From Isoetes taiwanensis (lineage: Eukaryota > Streptophyta > Lycopodiopsida > Isoetales > Isoetaceae), in NCBI GenBank assembly GCA_021234155.1, contig JAJEKV010000011.1, positions 21,284,677 through 21,348,676 of the forward strand: a stretch of DNA of 64,000 nt. The letters run 5' to 3'. Within the stretch, counting starts at the first letter, position 1. Each line of letters starts with the position of its first letter. Made by a program: the position numbers and the translations under genes. This document shows positions 20,000-31,511 of the stretch, piece after piece. The notes under the pieces were generated by a model that made no database searches, was not told the origin of the DNA, and saw only the letters and a list, made by a program, of their open reading frames with translations.

Positions 20000-22900
20000 A
20001 TGGCTGCTACTTTAACCGAGACACATCGTCTCATAGAGAGATTTGACGGCGTCGGTTTCCATCACTGGAAACTTAAAATGAAGATGCTACTTCTAGAAAA
20101 AGATTTATGGAGGATGGTTGATGGTTCTGAAGCGCGACCAACTGCCCAAGAAGAGAAGGCCAAATGGGAGGCCCGAGATGGTAGAGCACTCGCTGCTATC
20201 ATACTCAATCTGAAGGACAATGTGGTGACTCATGTCAGCAGCGCCAAAACGTCCAAAGAAGCTTGGGAACATCTAGTTGGTATGTATGAACCTCAAGATG
20301 CATGCGCCAAACTTTTTCTAAGAAAACGATTTTATAAGTCTCTCCAAATGGTGGAAAATCAAAGCATGGCCGAATTCATCAATGAATTCAAGACACTTTT
20401 GGAGCAACTCGCCGCAGTTGGCTCTCCAATTCAAGATTTTGATGCAGTGATGACCCTTCTAGGAAGTTTGCCTCCTTCCTATGATACTTTTATACAATCT
20501 ATAGGCGCTCAAGCAATGGGAGGCGCCAGATCAGCCGCAGCCATCTCTAATATCATGTCGCTGCAATCCATCATAGCCATGCTTCTTCAAGAAGAAACTA
20601 GAAGAAAGTCATTGAACACTTCTAGTGATGGGGTTGTTGCTTTATACTCAAGCAACAAGTGGTCAAACTCTGGAGGCAAGCCCAAGTTTCGACCCAATTC
20701 ACGATCCAGTTCGTCCTTCAATCACCAATCCTTCAACAAGGATGATGCAAGCAAAGGATTCAACAAGAAGCCCATGAATCGCAAATTAACATGCAGTTAT
20801 TGCGGCAAACCAAACCATTATGTCAAAGATTGTTACACTCGACTTGCAAAAGAGCGTAACAAGGCAAACGTGATCATCAATGATCATCAAGAAAGGTTAT
20901 GTGTCTCACAAGTTTCATGTTCTTCTGTGACTAACCATTCTAGTGGCTGGTTTTTAGATTCAGCGTGTACTACTCATATGACTCCACAACGTGATTCTTT
21001 TATCACATATTAGAAGATGCCACCTGGGCAGACTGTTCTCTTAGGAGATGATAGTCCCCTCAGTATCGAAGGACAAGGCAAAGTTTCGGTGCAAATGCCC
21101 GATGGATCGACCAAAACAATATATGATGTATTACATGTACCCCGTTTGACCAAGAACTTGCTCTCAGTTAGCAAGATTTATGATGTTGGCTTAAAAGTCC
21201 AATTTGGCATCAACGAGTGCCAACTTCAAGATTCTCATGGACGCAAACTTGCTCAAGGCGTACGGGAAGGAAGTCTCTATAGATTCCCCCTTTCTAATGT
21301 GCCTCAACACTCTGTCAATGCAGTGACCACTACTCCCAATGATGTTTATCAATGGCACTTACGATTGGGACATGTTGGACTGCATGCCTTGCAGCAACTC
21401 CACTCCAAGAAGATGGTTCAAGATTTCAATATTCAGCCAAATACAAGTTTGCCAGTATGTGAAGCATGTTCAATTGGCAAGCATCATCGGTTACCTTTTC
21501 CCAAGGTCAGTCATTCAAGAGCCGAGCATCCACTTGACTTGGTATACACTGACATTGGTGAGTCCGAAATACTTTCTGATAATGGCTGTAAATATTTCAT
21601 CACATTTATTGATGATTATTCTAGATACACCACTGTGTATTTTCTTAAAAAGAAATCTGCAGCTTTAGAAGCTTTCAAAGCTGCAAAGCTCTAGCTGAAA
21701 ACCAACTTGGAAGAACCATTAAATGTCTCAGATCTGACAATGGTGGTGAATATATCTCCAAAGCATTCACAAGTTTCTGTGCACAACATGGAATTGACAG
21801 AAATTTGACGGCCCCATACTCTCCTCAACAAAATGGTGTAGCCGAGAGAAAGAATCGCACTCTTGCTGAAAGTGCACGAAGTATGTTGCATTTGAGTCAA
21901 CTTTCTCATTATTTTTGGGCCGAAGCTCTAGCAACAGCTACCTATATTCAAAATCGATTGCCCACACAAGCATTGTGAGATCAAACTCCATATGAAGCTT
22001 GGATTGGTAAGCAACCAACATTATCCCATCTAAAAGTGTTTGGCTGTATTGGATATGTGCATGTACCTAAACAAAAACGAAGAAAATGGGAGGACCATAG
22101 TATCAAGTGTATCTTTGTTGGCTACAGTATGTCTGCCAAGGCATATCGTATGTACAACCCCCTTACCAAGAAGGTTTTCATCTCCCGAGATGTTACATTT
22201 GTTGAAGATACCTTCTGGAATCTGAAAGATGTATCTCCTACATCTTGGTGCCAAGGCCCCTGGCAAGTCCTCTATCCTCCAATATCTCCTCTCACTCACG
22301 AAGATAACATGCAACTCAATCCTCCAATTATTCAAGCACAACAACAAGCTCCTGTTATAGTTCCAGAGGAAGCCCCAGTAAACATCAACACTGAAGATCT
22401 TGATCCCAAAATTATGCAAGATGAAGATGTTTAAGATGCCCAAATAATCACCTCGAGTGACGAAGCCCCTGATCATGTGCAACAATTTTGGATAGCCCAT
22501 TTCCTCTAGTGGCATCCCCAAGTACAAGTCGGTATGGTCGAAAATGTACCCCTTCTTTGAAGGCTTTGGAGTCTTCCATGCAAACACTAAAGAAGCATTG
22601 CTATGCCCATAGTTGGTGATCCATTGACTCTTAAAGATGCTTTATTAGATCCAAATTCCAAAGAATGGCATGATGCTATGACTTTTGAATATGACTCTCT
22701 CATAATGAATCAAACATGGACCTTGCAACCACTCCCACCAGGGCGTAAGGCAATTGGTTGTAAGTGGCTCTTTAAACGCAAATATAAACCTGATGGATCC
22801 ATTGATCGTTATAAAGCAAGATTAGTAGCAAAAGGATATTCTCAAATTGAAGGGATCGATTACCTTGATACCTTCTCTCATGTTGTCAAAATGACATCCA

Positions 22901-23014
22901 TCAGAACTCTCCTCACACTTGCTGCTGCTCAAGATATGCACATCCATCAACTGGATGTTAAGACTGCATTTCTCAATGGTAGCTTGGAAGAAGATATCTT
23001 CATGAAACCACTGT
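20000..23014 (+). pseudogene. Ty1/copia gag-pol of element 2, truncated in reverse transcriptase
   Basis: The frame from ATG 20000 gives a UBN2-type gag (FHHWKLKMKMLL), one zinc knuckle (CSYCGKPNHYVKDC) and the protease motif FLDSACTTHMT. After an in-frame amber stop at 21011-21013 it continues with pre-integrase (WHLRLGHVGL ... CEACSIGKHHRLPF) and integrase (YTDIG, FIDDYSRY). A 1-nt frameshift near 21690 precedes SDNGGEY and PQQNGVAERKNRT. TGA at about 21979 and further stops at 22434 and about 22508 interrupt the linker, and the RT N-terminus reads WLFKRKYKPDGSIDRYKARL to QLDVKTAFLNGSLEEDIFMK. Coding ends abruptly at 23014, before YVDD and RNase H, where unrelated DNA begins. Confidence 0.93.
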
Positions 23015-24110
23015 GACGCTCCCTGCTAAATATACGGTTCCCGGCCGTACACTCCGCAGGAAATTCCCCATCCGGTCCTTCGACCGCACGGGCCCTCCGT
23101 CTATTCCGCACTCGGAGATCACCGTAGTGCGGGAAGGGGACACGAAGGTGTCTTGCGCGCCCTTCCCCTATGGGCTCCTATCACAGCGGAAGCATAAACA
23201 ACGTTAGAAGTAGCAATAACAATACATCATACTACCTCGAAGGGTAGTCCATCCACATATCCACAACTGCAAAGAAGATAATCCTATGCCATAAAACATG
23301 AGAGCTCCTACCCATGGCTCCGACTCATAATGGCTAGGCCTCAAGATAGAGCAGACCGAGTTATAACAATGGCGGGGCTGGCTATAGACAATGGCTAGGG
23401 TTGACCACTCCATCCGCCCCTCCTGTGCATACTTTGCAGATGGGCTCGATCAGGCTCTGGCATGACTCTAGCCTTCCGGATACGCAATCCCATGGCATCA
23501 CCCATTGGGACTACTCCAGGTTGCATCTCCCAGGTCCGTCGAGGCAGGAAGGGTTGCATCTCCCCTTCCCGGGGTCTAGAGGTTCCACGGGCGGCTAGAG
23601 AATCATGGCGACACACGATTCATACCCGACTGAACCCCCCAAAATAAGAGCCAAGCTGACACTTGCAACTCTTGAGAGGCAGGGCGACACCATTGCCCCA
23701 GGAGGTGTCGGACCCATGCTCGGCCCACACGAAGTGACCGACCATAAGCCTAGCCCACTATGGGATCCCCCATAGCCCCCACTCGGCAGGGATCCTCCCT
23801 CCGCTTTGCCTCTAGCCCCGTTGTGTAGTGCTGAGTCACATCATAGCCTCCATAGCCCGGTGGGTTCCTAAATGCACAGGCCGCAACTAATAGGAACTAA
23901 GGGATCTAATCTAGGAGCATAAACCATCATTCAATTAAATTGGGTTTATGTCTTAATTTTGGGACAAATTTCATATTGCATGTTTTTAGTAGCATATTCA
24001 AATTCACACATTTCACCTCAAAATTATGAAAACGTAATATCATGTTATTTACAAAATAGTCAATATTTCACAATATAGCACCATATCATAAAAACGTGAT
24101 AACAAAAATT
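23013..24110. other. DNA interrupting copia element 2, possibly an LTR-type insertion
   Basis: Similarity to copia stops at TGTGACGCTCCCTGC, a start reminiscent of Ty3/gypsy LTRs (TGTGACGC...). The first ~850 bp are GC-rich with no coding frame, then the sequence becomes AT-rich from ~23930 up to the 3' end of DUF7869 copy 3. I see no primer-binding site, so an LTR assignment is tentative. Confidence 0.35.
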
Positions 24111-24121
24111 TACATAGTTAT

Positions 24122-27002
24122 TCAACTTTCTTCAAGCACCCCCAATGATATCATAGCCTTCTTCCTGACATCCTGAGGTATTGTAATTCTCGCATTTCTA
24201 GCTGGAATAGTGTTTGGAGTCCATGAGTACAAAACACTTTCATAGTCTAGCCAAAGATCAGGATCACTCGGATTTCTCCTCCATTTCTTTGTCCAACAAT
24301 CACGAGTACCTTTCTTTATCCGACACGCTTGGTCAACTGATGCACTGGACACCACCATTCCACCCGCACATGGTTGAAGTTAATATTACCTTCTTCTTTG
24401 CAAATATCAGAGATAGTGAACCCCAACCACACTGGATATGTATCTAAATCTGCTGGCTTTACTACCACAAATTGGTGGCATTCCAAGTCAGTGGAAGGTT
24501 CATGAGCATCCATGCCTAGAAACTTTGGCCTATTGTTCTTAGGACCAACATAGTGTTTGTCGAAGGAGGAGGAGCATATTGCTTGCGAATGCTACTTACA
24601 AGTGTCATCAAAATCCTCGGCTGCTAAGGTCTTCCACCTAGTTTTAGGCAACCACCCTTCTTTCAATTCATCCGAGGATGTGTCTATCTCCCCCAACAGG
24701 TTAATCACCTTCTTCCAGTAAGCCACCAAGGCACGGTTGGTGTCATCTGGATTGGTTTGCCAATGCTTTATATAGTCTTGGATTCCTTCCTTAGTCAATC
24801 CCAATTGCTTCACTTCTTCAGTAGGTTTTAAAGCTTTTGGTTGACCTAGAGGTATCATAGGCTTGCCATTCTCATCTCTACGCCATATTTCCTCCCCTCC
24901 TCTCCACTCATCCTCTGAAGGTCTCATCTTCCATTGGAAGATTGGAATCCCATCTCTCACCCAAAAGTGAACTGCAGAGGCCCGGAATGACCTTCAAGAT
25001 CCAATGTATAACCATCCACAAAGCTCTTCCAATCGGGCACTTCTTCTATGAGAGAAGCTATAGGGTTTGGAGTAGTGCATTCATGCAAGATTTCCATTAG
25101 CCTAGGAAAGTTGGTCAATTGTTTGTGCTTCAAGATACAACTATATTTGCCAAATAATGCATCCACATCCTCATGGGTATGCCCGGGCATAAGAAACCCT
25201 AAATTAACTCTTTCAAATATCCCCACAGCTGTTAAGTAGGATAGGAAAGAAAACATCCACCTGTTCTTATTTTGGCCAACACAATTATCAAGTTGCAAGA
25301 GAAACCTTTTGGGTAGATCTTGAGGTTTAGCACGTGAAGTTGAAGCTCCAACATGTTCATTAGACCCATGCTTCCTAAACCTTGCCTTGCTGAACTTTTC
25401 AATATTGTTAGGGTTTCCATCTAACAATGCTCTATGTAGTGCCTGGCTAGCTGTAAGGTCCTGGAGGTGACCATTGTATCCATTTTCATAGTTTCTCAAA
25501 CACCTCATGATACTCCCAATATGAAAATCTGGACCATCACTCCACAACTCCAAACTAAAATGGCCATAGTAGGTTTGATTCTCACCCATGCAAGATTGCC
25601 CCCATCATTGAGAGATCAGAAAAGGGTATGATCTTCCACATGACTTTGGTATGTACTTGAATTGTGGAAGACAAGTCTTTGTGGTCCATCTTGTCATGTA
25701 TAATACATAAATAGTTATTGGGTTCCAATGCGGATAAAGTCCTCCACATCCAATAACATAATCTACATGATAGTTGGTCACTCATATGGTCCTTCATATG
25801 CTCCCTTATCCTAGCCCTTTGACTAGGTTGCACGCCTTATCAAGAGTCTCCTTCAACTTAGCACATAAATTGCACTTTGCAAAGTTGTTTGAAGTTGCTA
25901 TGGTGACATGATTGAAATGCTTCTTCCATAACCTACTAAAGCTAGGTTGGGATATTGGAAGAATTCCCAATTCTCAAGTAGGGAATTCACTTCTTCCAAA
26001 ATACTCTTTTGAGTACAATGTGATGGCAACCTTTTCTCAACAACCGCTCTTCCCTTTTCATCCCTTCTGCTTTTGTGTGGCATAGACTCTGCATTGAAAT
26101 CAATATATTTTTCAAATATCTCCCCGCAGCCCGTGGTCCTAGGCTGTTGGTCTCAACAAACCATTATTTCCATGTAAAGCAATCCTGTTCCCCTCACTTT
26201 TTTTTTTGCCAATTATGCCATGAAGAAGTTGGAATTGCATGGATACTCGCCATGCTTTTGCACATATCCATTTGCCTAGCAAAGGGTATCTTTTTCTGTT
26301 GGGTTTCTTTCATCTTGAAGTGCATGCTCGAAGATTGTGTACATGTAGGTCCTCCTCTCATCAACGGTTGTACTCTTGAAAAGTGGCTCTTGCTTCCACC
26401 AATTGTTCTATTGTGAAGAATTGCATACAATCACTCAACAACAATCTGAGCCCCCCTAACCTTCACCATTGTCTCACGCTTGGTGTCACTAATCAACTTG
26501 GCTCTTTTGCTAGGATAATGTCGGCAATCGATACTTCTCCCCTTTTGCCTAGGTTTAGAGTTCCAACTGCCAATGGATCAATATCAAGACAATCATTGTC
26601 CCCAACAACCTCGGGCTCGGAAAAATATAATCCTCCACAAATTGAACACTACTTATAGGCCATGCCATGATGCAAGGAACCTCCAATTGCTTGACACAAC
26701 CAAAACATTCCTTGTCACCCAAACCTTTACCTTTCCAAATTGTCTTCCAACATCGAAATTGCAATACCAATATTGTCTTCCCCTAGCCTTTCATCATTAA
26801 CGACTTGACCGGGATCTCTAGCACAATGACTCCTTGGCCTACTATTTCCTTTGTTGCACTTGTGCATGATTCTCACCTTCTTGTTCCTCCATTGCACCCT
26901 ACTATAGAGGACTAATTGTTTTTCTTCAACATTCTTGCTAGGAGTTGGTTTTTCATTGATATTGCTCTTTTCACCATCTTGAGTTGGAGGGGCACCATTG
27001 AC
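24122..27002 (-). pseudogene. DUF7869-type element protein, copy 3 (divergent, fragmented)
   Basis: The minus strand carries a near-full-length relative of copies 1 and 2. From 5' to 3': an N-terminal segment after a TTTGCCTAG acceptor at 27003 (VNGAPPTQDGEKSNINEKP), FFTIEQLVEARATFQ near 26420, IIHDKMDHKDLSS near 25690, then the 25589-24957 frame with GHFSLELW, LLQLDNCVGQNKNR and LGFLMPGHTHEDVDALFG. It ends with FQWKMRPSEDEWRG, VVKPADLDTYPVWLGF and RDCWTKKWRRNPSD. It is broken by many frameshifts and stops, so no fragment is longer than 210 aa. No small convergent genes follow its 3' end at 24122; unrelated inserted DNA lies there instead. Confidence 0.85.
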
Positions 27003-27289
27003 CTAGGCAAATTGCACCCTTTTTAGTCAATGAGTAAGAAAAAATTATTACACCATAAGATAAAAAAAGTACGTACATTTATGGAATATGTAGAGGTAAA
27101 TCAAATTTTTTTAAAAGCAAGAAATTCCTTGGAAATAGGTTTAATATAATAATAACAATGGGCGTAAACGAAATCATTTAAAACAAAAATTTTCATGGCA
27201 ACAACAAGGAAATGACATTTATATAAATATATCCAAATTTTAATTATCGAAAATTTGGATATATGATTACGAAAAGACATATAACTAAT
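27003..27289. other. No recognisable gene
   Basis: AT-rich spacer with one short inverted repeat (ATCCAAATTTTAATTATCGA then AAAATTTGGAT, about 27229-27261). Nothing coding. Confidence 0.5.
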
Positions 27290-27466
27290 AGACGTGAGAA
27301 TTTATTATCCATAATAATATACCCTAGATAATATAGTCAAGGGAATTTCAGCGCTGGCGTGTTATTTGAGGCAATTAATTATTCACGCTAAGAGCTAATT
27401 AACCCTATATAAATCCGGTTCACGCTCTCAAGACCATTCTGTCCCAATTTTTTTTTTCTGCCCGCC
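27290..27466 (+). promoter_or_regulatory. Duplicated TATA promoter, copy 1
   Basis: It contains GCGCTGGCGTGTTATTTGAG, CAATTAATTATTCACGCTAA, then CCTATATAAATCC and CACGCTCTC before the ATG at 27467. The same elements in the same order occur at 28424-28612, so this is a duplicated promoter and not a chance TATA. GCGTG and CACGC half-sites flank the AATTAATTATT core in inverted orientation. Confidence 0.55.
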
Positions 27467-27601
27467 ATGAAGCGTTCCGCCTCTGCGCTTCATGAAGAAC
27501 CCGAGGTCTCGTCAAAGAGACGTCGGGTTGAAGAACCCCCTCTCTTCCCCCCGCTCATCGATTTCCTTGCCCAATTCTCCTCGATTCCGATTGCAGGATG
27601 A
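27467..27601 (+). CDS. 44-aa ORF with nuclear-localisation-like basic cluster
   Basis: It starts MKRSASALHEEPEVSSKRRR and ends FLAQFSSIPIAG at TGA 27599-27601. It begins right after the duplicated promoter. The KRRR cluster resembles a nuclear localisation signal. The stop lies in TTGCAGGATGATGCC. In another frame the sequence goes on as DDADFEEEELSSSS into an acidic Glu tract, so this may be the head of a larger acidic nuclear protein that has lost its frame. Function unknown. Confidence 0.35.
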   Translation: MKRSASALHEEPEVSSKRRRVEEPPLFPPLIDFLAQFSSIPIAG

Positions 27602-27895
27602 TGCCGATTTTGAAGAGGAGGAATTGAGCTCCTCCTCATTCCTCCGATTCAAGAGGAGGAGGAAGAGGAGGAAGAGGAGGAGTTGGAGGAAGAGGAGGAG
27701 ATGTCCTCCCAAGAGCATGAAACCAGCCTGCCTGTGGTTGGCTTGACCACAGCTCAAAACAGAGAATGAAATCTCGGAGGAAGAGGAGGAGGAGGAAGAG
27801 GAGGAGGAGGGGGAGGAAGAGGATGAGGAGGAAGGTCGAGAATTCGACCAGTTTTTAGAATGGCTGAGAGATGAGCCAGGTTTGCATGTCCTGCT
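27602..27895 (+). pseudogene. Glu-rich (GAG)n tract and acidic tail
   Basis: Purine-rich GAGGAG repeats occupy about 27645-27705 and 27775-27835. One frame reads a Glu run, then MSSQEHETSLPVVGLTTAQ. A frame resuming after a stop reads another Glu/Asp run, then REFDQFLEWLRDEPG. It probably continues the small basic ORF upstream. Length variation of the trinucleotide repeat is a simple explanation for the broken frame. Confidence 0.4.
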
Positions 27896-28423
27896 TTTTT
27901 TTTTTTTTTCACCTTTCTTTCTTTTCTAACACCTTTCTTTCTTCTTTGTTCCAGGCGTGGAAGATCAATGATGCATCCCTCCGGTGCATCTTGTAAAGCC
28001 TTCGGACATTTTGTAAAGCCTTCGGGCATTTTGTAAAGCCATTCTTGGCATCTGTACATATCAATTTTGAATGAAATCAAATAGTTTTCTTCACAAACTT
28101 TTTCTTCAAACAGTTTTCTTCAAACAGTTTTTCTGTACATAAAAATATTTTGAATGAAATCAAACTGTTTTCTCCAAGCATTTTGTCTCCAAAGTGTTTT
28201 CTCCAAAATTTTGTCTCTGCATTTGTGTCGACAAAGTCTCGGGAACACTATAAATCAATCACAGCAGTATAGGAAATTTTCCTATACGACCTAAAACAAT
28301 TCCCCAACTCAACAAGTCATTTTTTAGCCTTGATAATTTTGCCTTTAAAATTATTTTTAATTTAGCCTATATAAAATTTCGAAATTCTTTTTTTTTCGAA
28401 TGCAATGAATGGAATAAAATGCC
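27896..28423. other. Intergenic, T-rich with short direct repeats
   Basis: It contains three copies of TTTTGTAAAGCC(A)TTC (27991-28040) and copies of TTCAAACAGTTTTCTTC. No coding sequence seen. Confidence 0.5.
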
Positions 28424-28612
28424 GTGAGAATTTATTGCATGAAATGCAATATTCTCCATATATACCATATACATGTCATGTCTGGCGGGAAGACCGTACG
28501 CCAGGCGTGTTAATTCAAGCAATCAATTATTCACGCTAACTTATTTCTAATTGTGCCTATATAAATCCATTTTACGCTCTCCAAGTTCCTACATTTTCTT
28601 CCTTCCTTCATA
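28424..28612 (+). promoter_or_regulatory. Duplicated TATA promoter, copy 2
   Basis: It matches 27290-27466: GAGAATTTATT, ACGCCAGGCGTGTTAATTCA, CAATCAATTATTCACGCTAA, CCTATATAAATCC, then ACGCTCTCCAAG. The next ATG at 28626 opens a short frame (MLLACLDPPFQIL) that runs into a GTGAGC splice donor. The spacing from TATA to ATG is similar in both promoters, but the coding sequences downstream are unrelated. Confidence 0.55.
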
Positions 28613-28625
28613 CGATTTGCGGTTA

Positions 28626-29000
28626 TGCTTCTCGCGTGTTTGGATCCGCCATTCCAAATCTTGGTGAGCAGATTTATATTCATCAATGTTAGATGTTTGG
28701 TTTCGACAATTCCTAACTTACTAAAAGACTCAGCCTTTTGTTCTCAGAAGCATCCAGAAAGGAGGACATCGGAGACTCGAAATTAAAACCAAAAGCGAGG
28801 GACTAAGGTCCGCGAATCGAAAAAGCCTCGAATTAAAACCACAAGCATCTATCCTCCTTCCAAAATTCTCGTAACTCAAGGTTAGTTTTCATTTAGTTTT
28901 AAGTATCATCTCAATGGCGGGTTTAATCCAAGAAGACAAGCTTTTGCATTTGCTCGAGGCCGAGAGGAAGCGGATGATGTTTATGAAAACCGAATAGTTT
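28626..29000 (+). other. Putative 5' exons of the 28-35 kb gene
   Basis: A first short exon ends at CTTG then GTGAGCAG (28664). A second starts after TTGTTCTCAG (28747) and is open in one frame (RSIQKGGHRRLEIKTKSEG) up to a GTTAGT donor near 28881. A third frame starts MAGLIQEDKLLHLLEAERKR at 28914. Splice logic supports transcription from the promoter at 28424, but I do not recognise the protein. Confidence 0.3.
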
Positions 29001-29140
29001 TTATAAACTTCATCCGCTTCTTTTTGTTTCGAGTAAATTCTTGAGTTTCTCTTCTGAATTAATCATGCTATTGCATGCAAGTTTCTATTATGAATGTGTA
29101 GTAGAAAGCATTAGAAAAATCTGAAAGATAATATTTGAAA

Positions 29141-29433
29141 CACGCTAAGCGTGTTTTAGGGTAATCTTAGTTTTCAACATGAATACACGCCGCGCATTTC
29201 AGCGAGGAGGGAGAAAAAAAACCTGCATGATAGATAAGTAAATAGATAAAGGCCGGGCAATTATTTACACGCCGGCTATTGAATGCACGAAATGTATAGT
29301 TTTCCTATATAGCGGTTTACACGCCGGCGTGCAAACAATTGTATCCCTACTTTCAACTTTTACGCTTAAACACGCCGCGCGTGTCTCTTAGTTTCTAAGT
29401 TTATAAATAAAGAAATATAACACGCCAAAGCGG
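29141..29433. repeat. Cluster of CACGC..GCGTG palindromes (first group)
   Basis: Sites: CACGCTAAGCGTG 29141, CACGCCGCGC 29186, CACGCCGGC 29268, CACGCCGGCGTG 29320 (perfect 12-bp palindrome), CACGCCGCGCGTG 29371 and CACGCCAAAGCGG 29421. They are spaced 35-80 bp apart in otherwise AT-rich DNA with no open frame. Confidence 0.8.
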
Positions 29434-29465
29434 AATCGCGATACTCAGCCACTTCCTATTGATAG

Positions 29466-29723
29466 ATGCGGGTTACATTAATCACCCTTGGTGACGAAGA
29501 TGGATTGGAATTACATTTGGGCCAGCAATCACACGGCCCGGCTCGGTTTGGCTCCAATCTCCAACCGGTTGAACCGCAAAATGAAAGCACCGGTTCGGCT
29601 GAGCACCGATCTTGCAACCCCGAGTACTTGGATCAAGTAATGATGATGGCAAAGCCAGAGGGCAATGATAGATCCGGGCTCGGGGGCCTTGCAATCGCGA
29701 CGGAGGCTCGCCCTCTTATCTAA
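29466..29723 (+). CDS. 85-aa ORF of unknown function
   Basis: It starts MRVTLITLGDEDGLELHLG, contains SHGPARFGSNLQPVEPQN and ends AIATEARPLI. It begins just after the first palindrome cluster, and its GC-richer composition sets it apart from the flanks. No family recognised. It may be an exon of the 28-35 kb gene or a chance frame. Confidence 0.3.
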   Translation: MRVTLITLGDEDGLELHLGQQSHGPARFGSNLQPVEPQNESTGSAEHRSCNPEYLDQVMMMAKPEGNDRSGLGGLAIATEARPLI

Positions 29724-30736
29724 TCACTTCGAGAATGCGGTACATGCATTGATCGAGAGTGAATCTCGATCCGTCAAATTTCGAGATTCAAAATGAGGAG
29801 CCAAGTTTCTTAGTGGTTAGCCTCTATGCCCGGATGCCCCAACACGAACCACTACCACAAAGCGTATAATGATGCAATGGAGATGGCTCAACCAATGGAA
29901 CCACTACCGCAGCGCTATAATGATGCATTGGAGGTTCAACCAATGGAGCGGGAGGTGGAGCAGGAGGAGCAGGAGGTGGAGGTGGAGCAAAGGGGGTGGT
30001 GGAGCTAGAGCCCGTGTTTTTTTTTTGGGGTTTTACCAAAAGAATTCACTATGCCCCCTGCAATGGAAATGGGAGATCGATAGCCCAAAATACTCAAGAG
30101 ACTGGGCTTGAAACAAAGAGGTCCGGGATTTTGTCCGGTTTTATCCAGGTTTATCCAGATTATATACAATTGTAATCTTTTTCCAATGAATACAACAAAT
30201 TTTGTCTACTTCTATATTTCTACAATGTAATACATGTTACATACCTTTTTAAGCGGTTTCTTGGCCATGCAACAAATGTTCCAACACTTTCTCCAACCGT
30301 ATCCCCACCGGGGTGTCTGCGAGTAAAGCTTCATCCATAGCGCAAAGAAGATTAATCACTCAGAATTCCTGACATACTTATCCCCGAGCGGAATTCCATG
30401 ACAAGCATTACTGGATCGGATCGATGGAGTCGATCTTGCATAATCCTACTTTCCTTTTCTCGATTTGTAGTTAACATGAAACATTCATCTTCGACACTGC
30501 GCAAAAATTGCTATTCGAACACCTACTATTGGAAATTAATGTTCAAGCTATTGGAATGAGATGAGTACCAGAATTCTCAGAGCCATTCTTGAGAAGAAGC
30601 TGATTTGAGTCTCTGAAGCTGATTTGAGAAGTCAAGGCGCTATGGAAACTCTCCGCGGTCGGGAAAATTCAATTAGAAGAAAGATTAGGTTAACTACGTT
30701 TAGGCGGGATAAATTTGGCGGGATTTTAAAAACTTA
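29724..30736. other. No recognisable gene; GGAGGTGGAGCA repeats
   Basis: Two copies of CAATGGA-CCACTACCGCA-like sequence (29845-29935) precede a short (GGAGNAGGAGGTG)n tract at 29948-30000. After that the sequence is AT-rich without a supported frame. Confidence 0.45.
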
Positions 30737-30864
30737 ATGAAAGAAGTCGTACGACGGGTCTTCGTCATTATTATTTGTATGTGTCAAGAATATTTCAAAT
30801 CAAGATTTTGTGTTTTCTTGAAATTCAAATTTCTCTATTTCTCGCATTTAGAAAAAGCTATTTC

Positions 30865-31023
30865 TTCGAAAGCAGCTCGAAGGCCAGATCCGAAAAACCT
30901 TCCCGACTCTACTAGGCTTACTCGGAGATGTCTTCTAAAGCCCGAATCGAGGTCGAGGCGACGGCGGGGCAGAGGAGGCGGTGGAAGAGGAATCTCTAAA
31001 CCCGGCTCTTCTCAAGTTTCGTG
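30865..31023 (+). other. Arg/Gly-rich exon-like segment
   Basis: The plus strand reads KAARRPDPKNLPDSTRLTRR, then ESRSRRRRGRGGGGRGISKP, stop at 31023. It follows a CTTCGAAAGCAG acceptor-like sequence. RG-rich stretches of this kind bind RNA in many proteins, but nothing more can be said. Confidence 0.3.
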
Positions 31024-31411
31024 AGGACGTTGATCGTAATACACGTAATACAATGTAACCCTATTCAAGGTATTTAATTTGCCACGTATCATACACCTTT
31101 GGTGGAGAGTATTATGCTTGCATGAATTTGAGATATTTCCTTTCACTTAATATGCTTTGCATGAGTTTGAGTTATTATGCTTTGCATGAATTTTAAGTAT
31201 TAACATCGAGTTAATGCTCGATTGTCCGCTCAGAGAACATAATTTTGCTCGCTTTTATATATAGAATATAGCGGTGTTAGACAGTTGGAGATAGCAATGT
31301 TCAATGAGGTTAAATAGTGTGAAATATGGATTCATGAAGGGTATGTAGCTTAAAATGTGGATGCAAAATAATTTAGTTTCAAATTAACGCATAGCATGGT
31401 GGAGATACCAA

Positions 31412-31462
31412 CACGCCAAGCGTGATTTGTACTAATTTAGGTTTAAATGCACGCCAAGCGTG
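31412..31462. repeat. Two identical CACGCCAAGCGTG palindromes
   Basis: CACGCCAAGCGTG occurs at 31412-31424 and again at 31450-31462, both followed by AT(T/C)T. They sit ~50-100 bp upstream of the splice acceptor TTCATTTGCAG at 31511, so they lie within an intron. Confidence 0.85.
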
Positions 31463-31511
31463 ATCTCTTGTTCTGAAAAGTACTCTAAAAAGTGCTCATC
31501 TTCATTTGCAG

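Noticed and set aside
29800-29860. Possible tRNA-like sequence (AAGTTTCTTAGTGGTTAGC)
   Set aside because: It has a faint D-arm look, but no anticodon stem, T-arm or acceptor pairing could be drawn.
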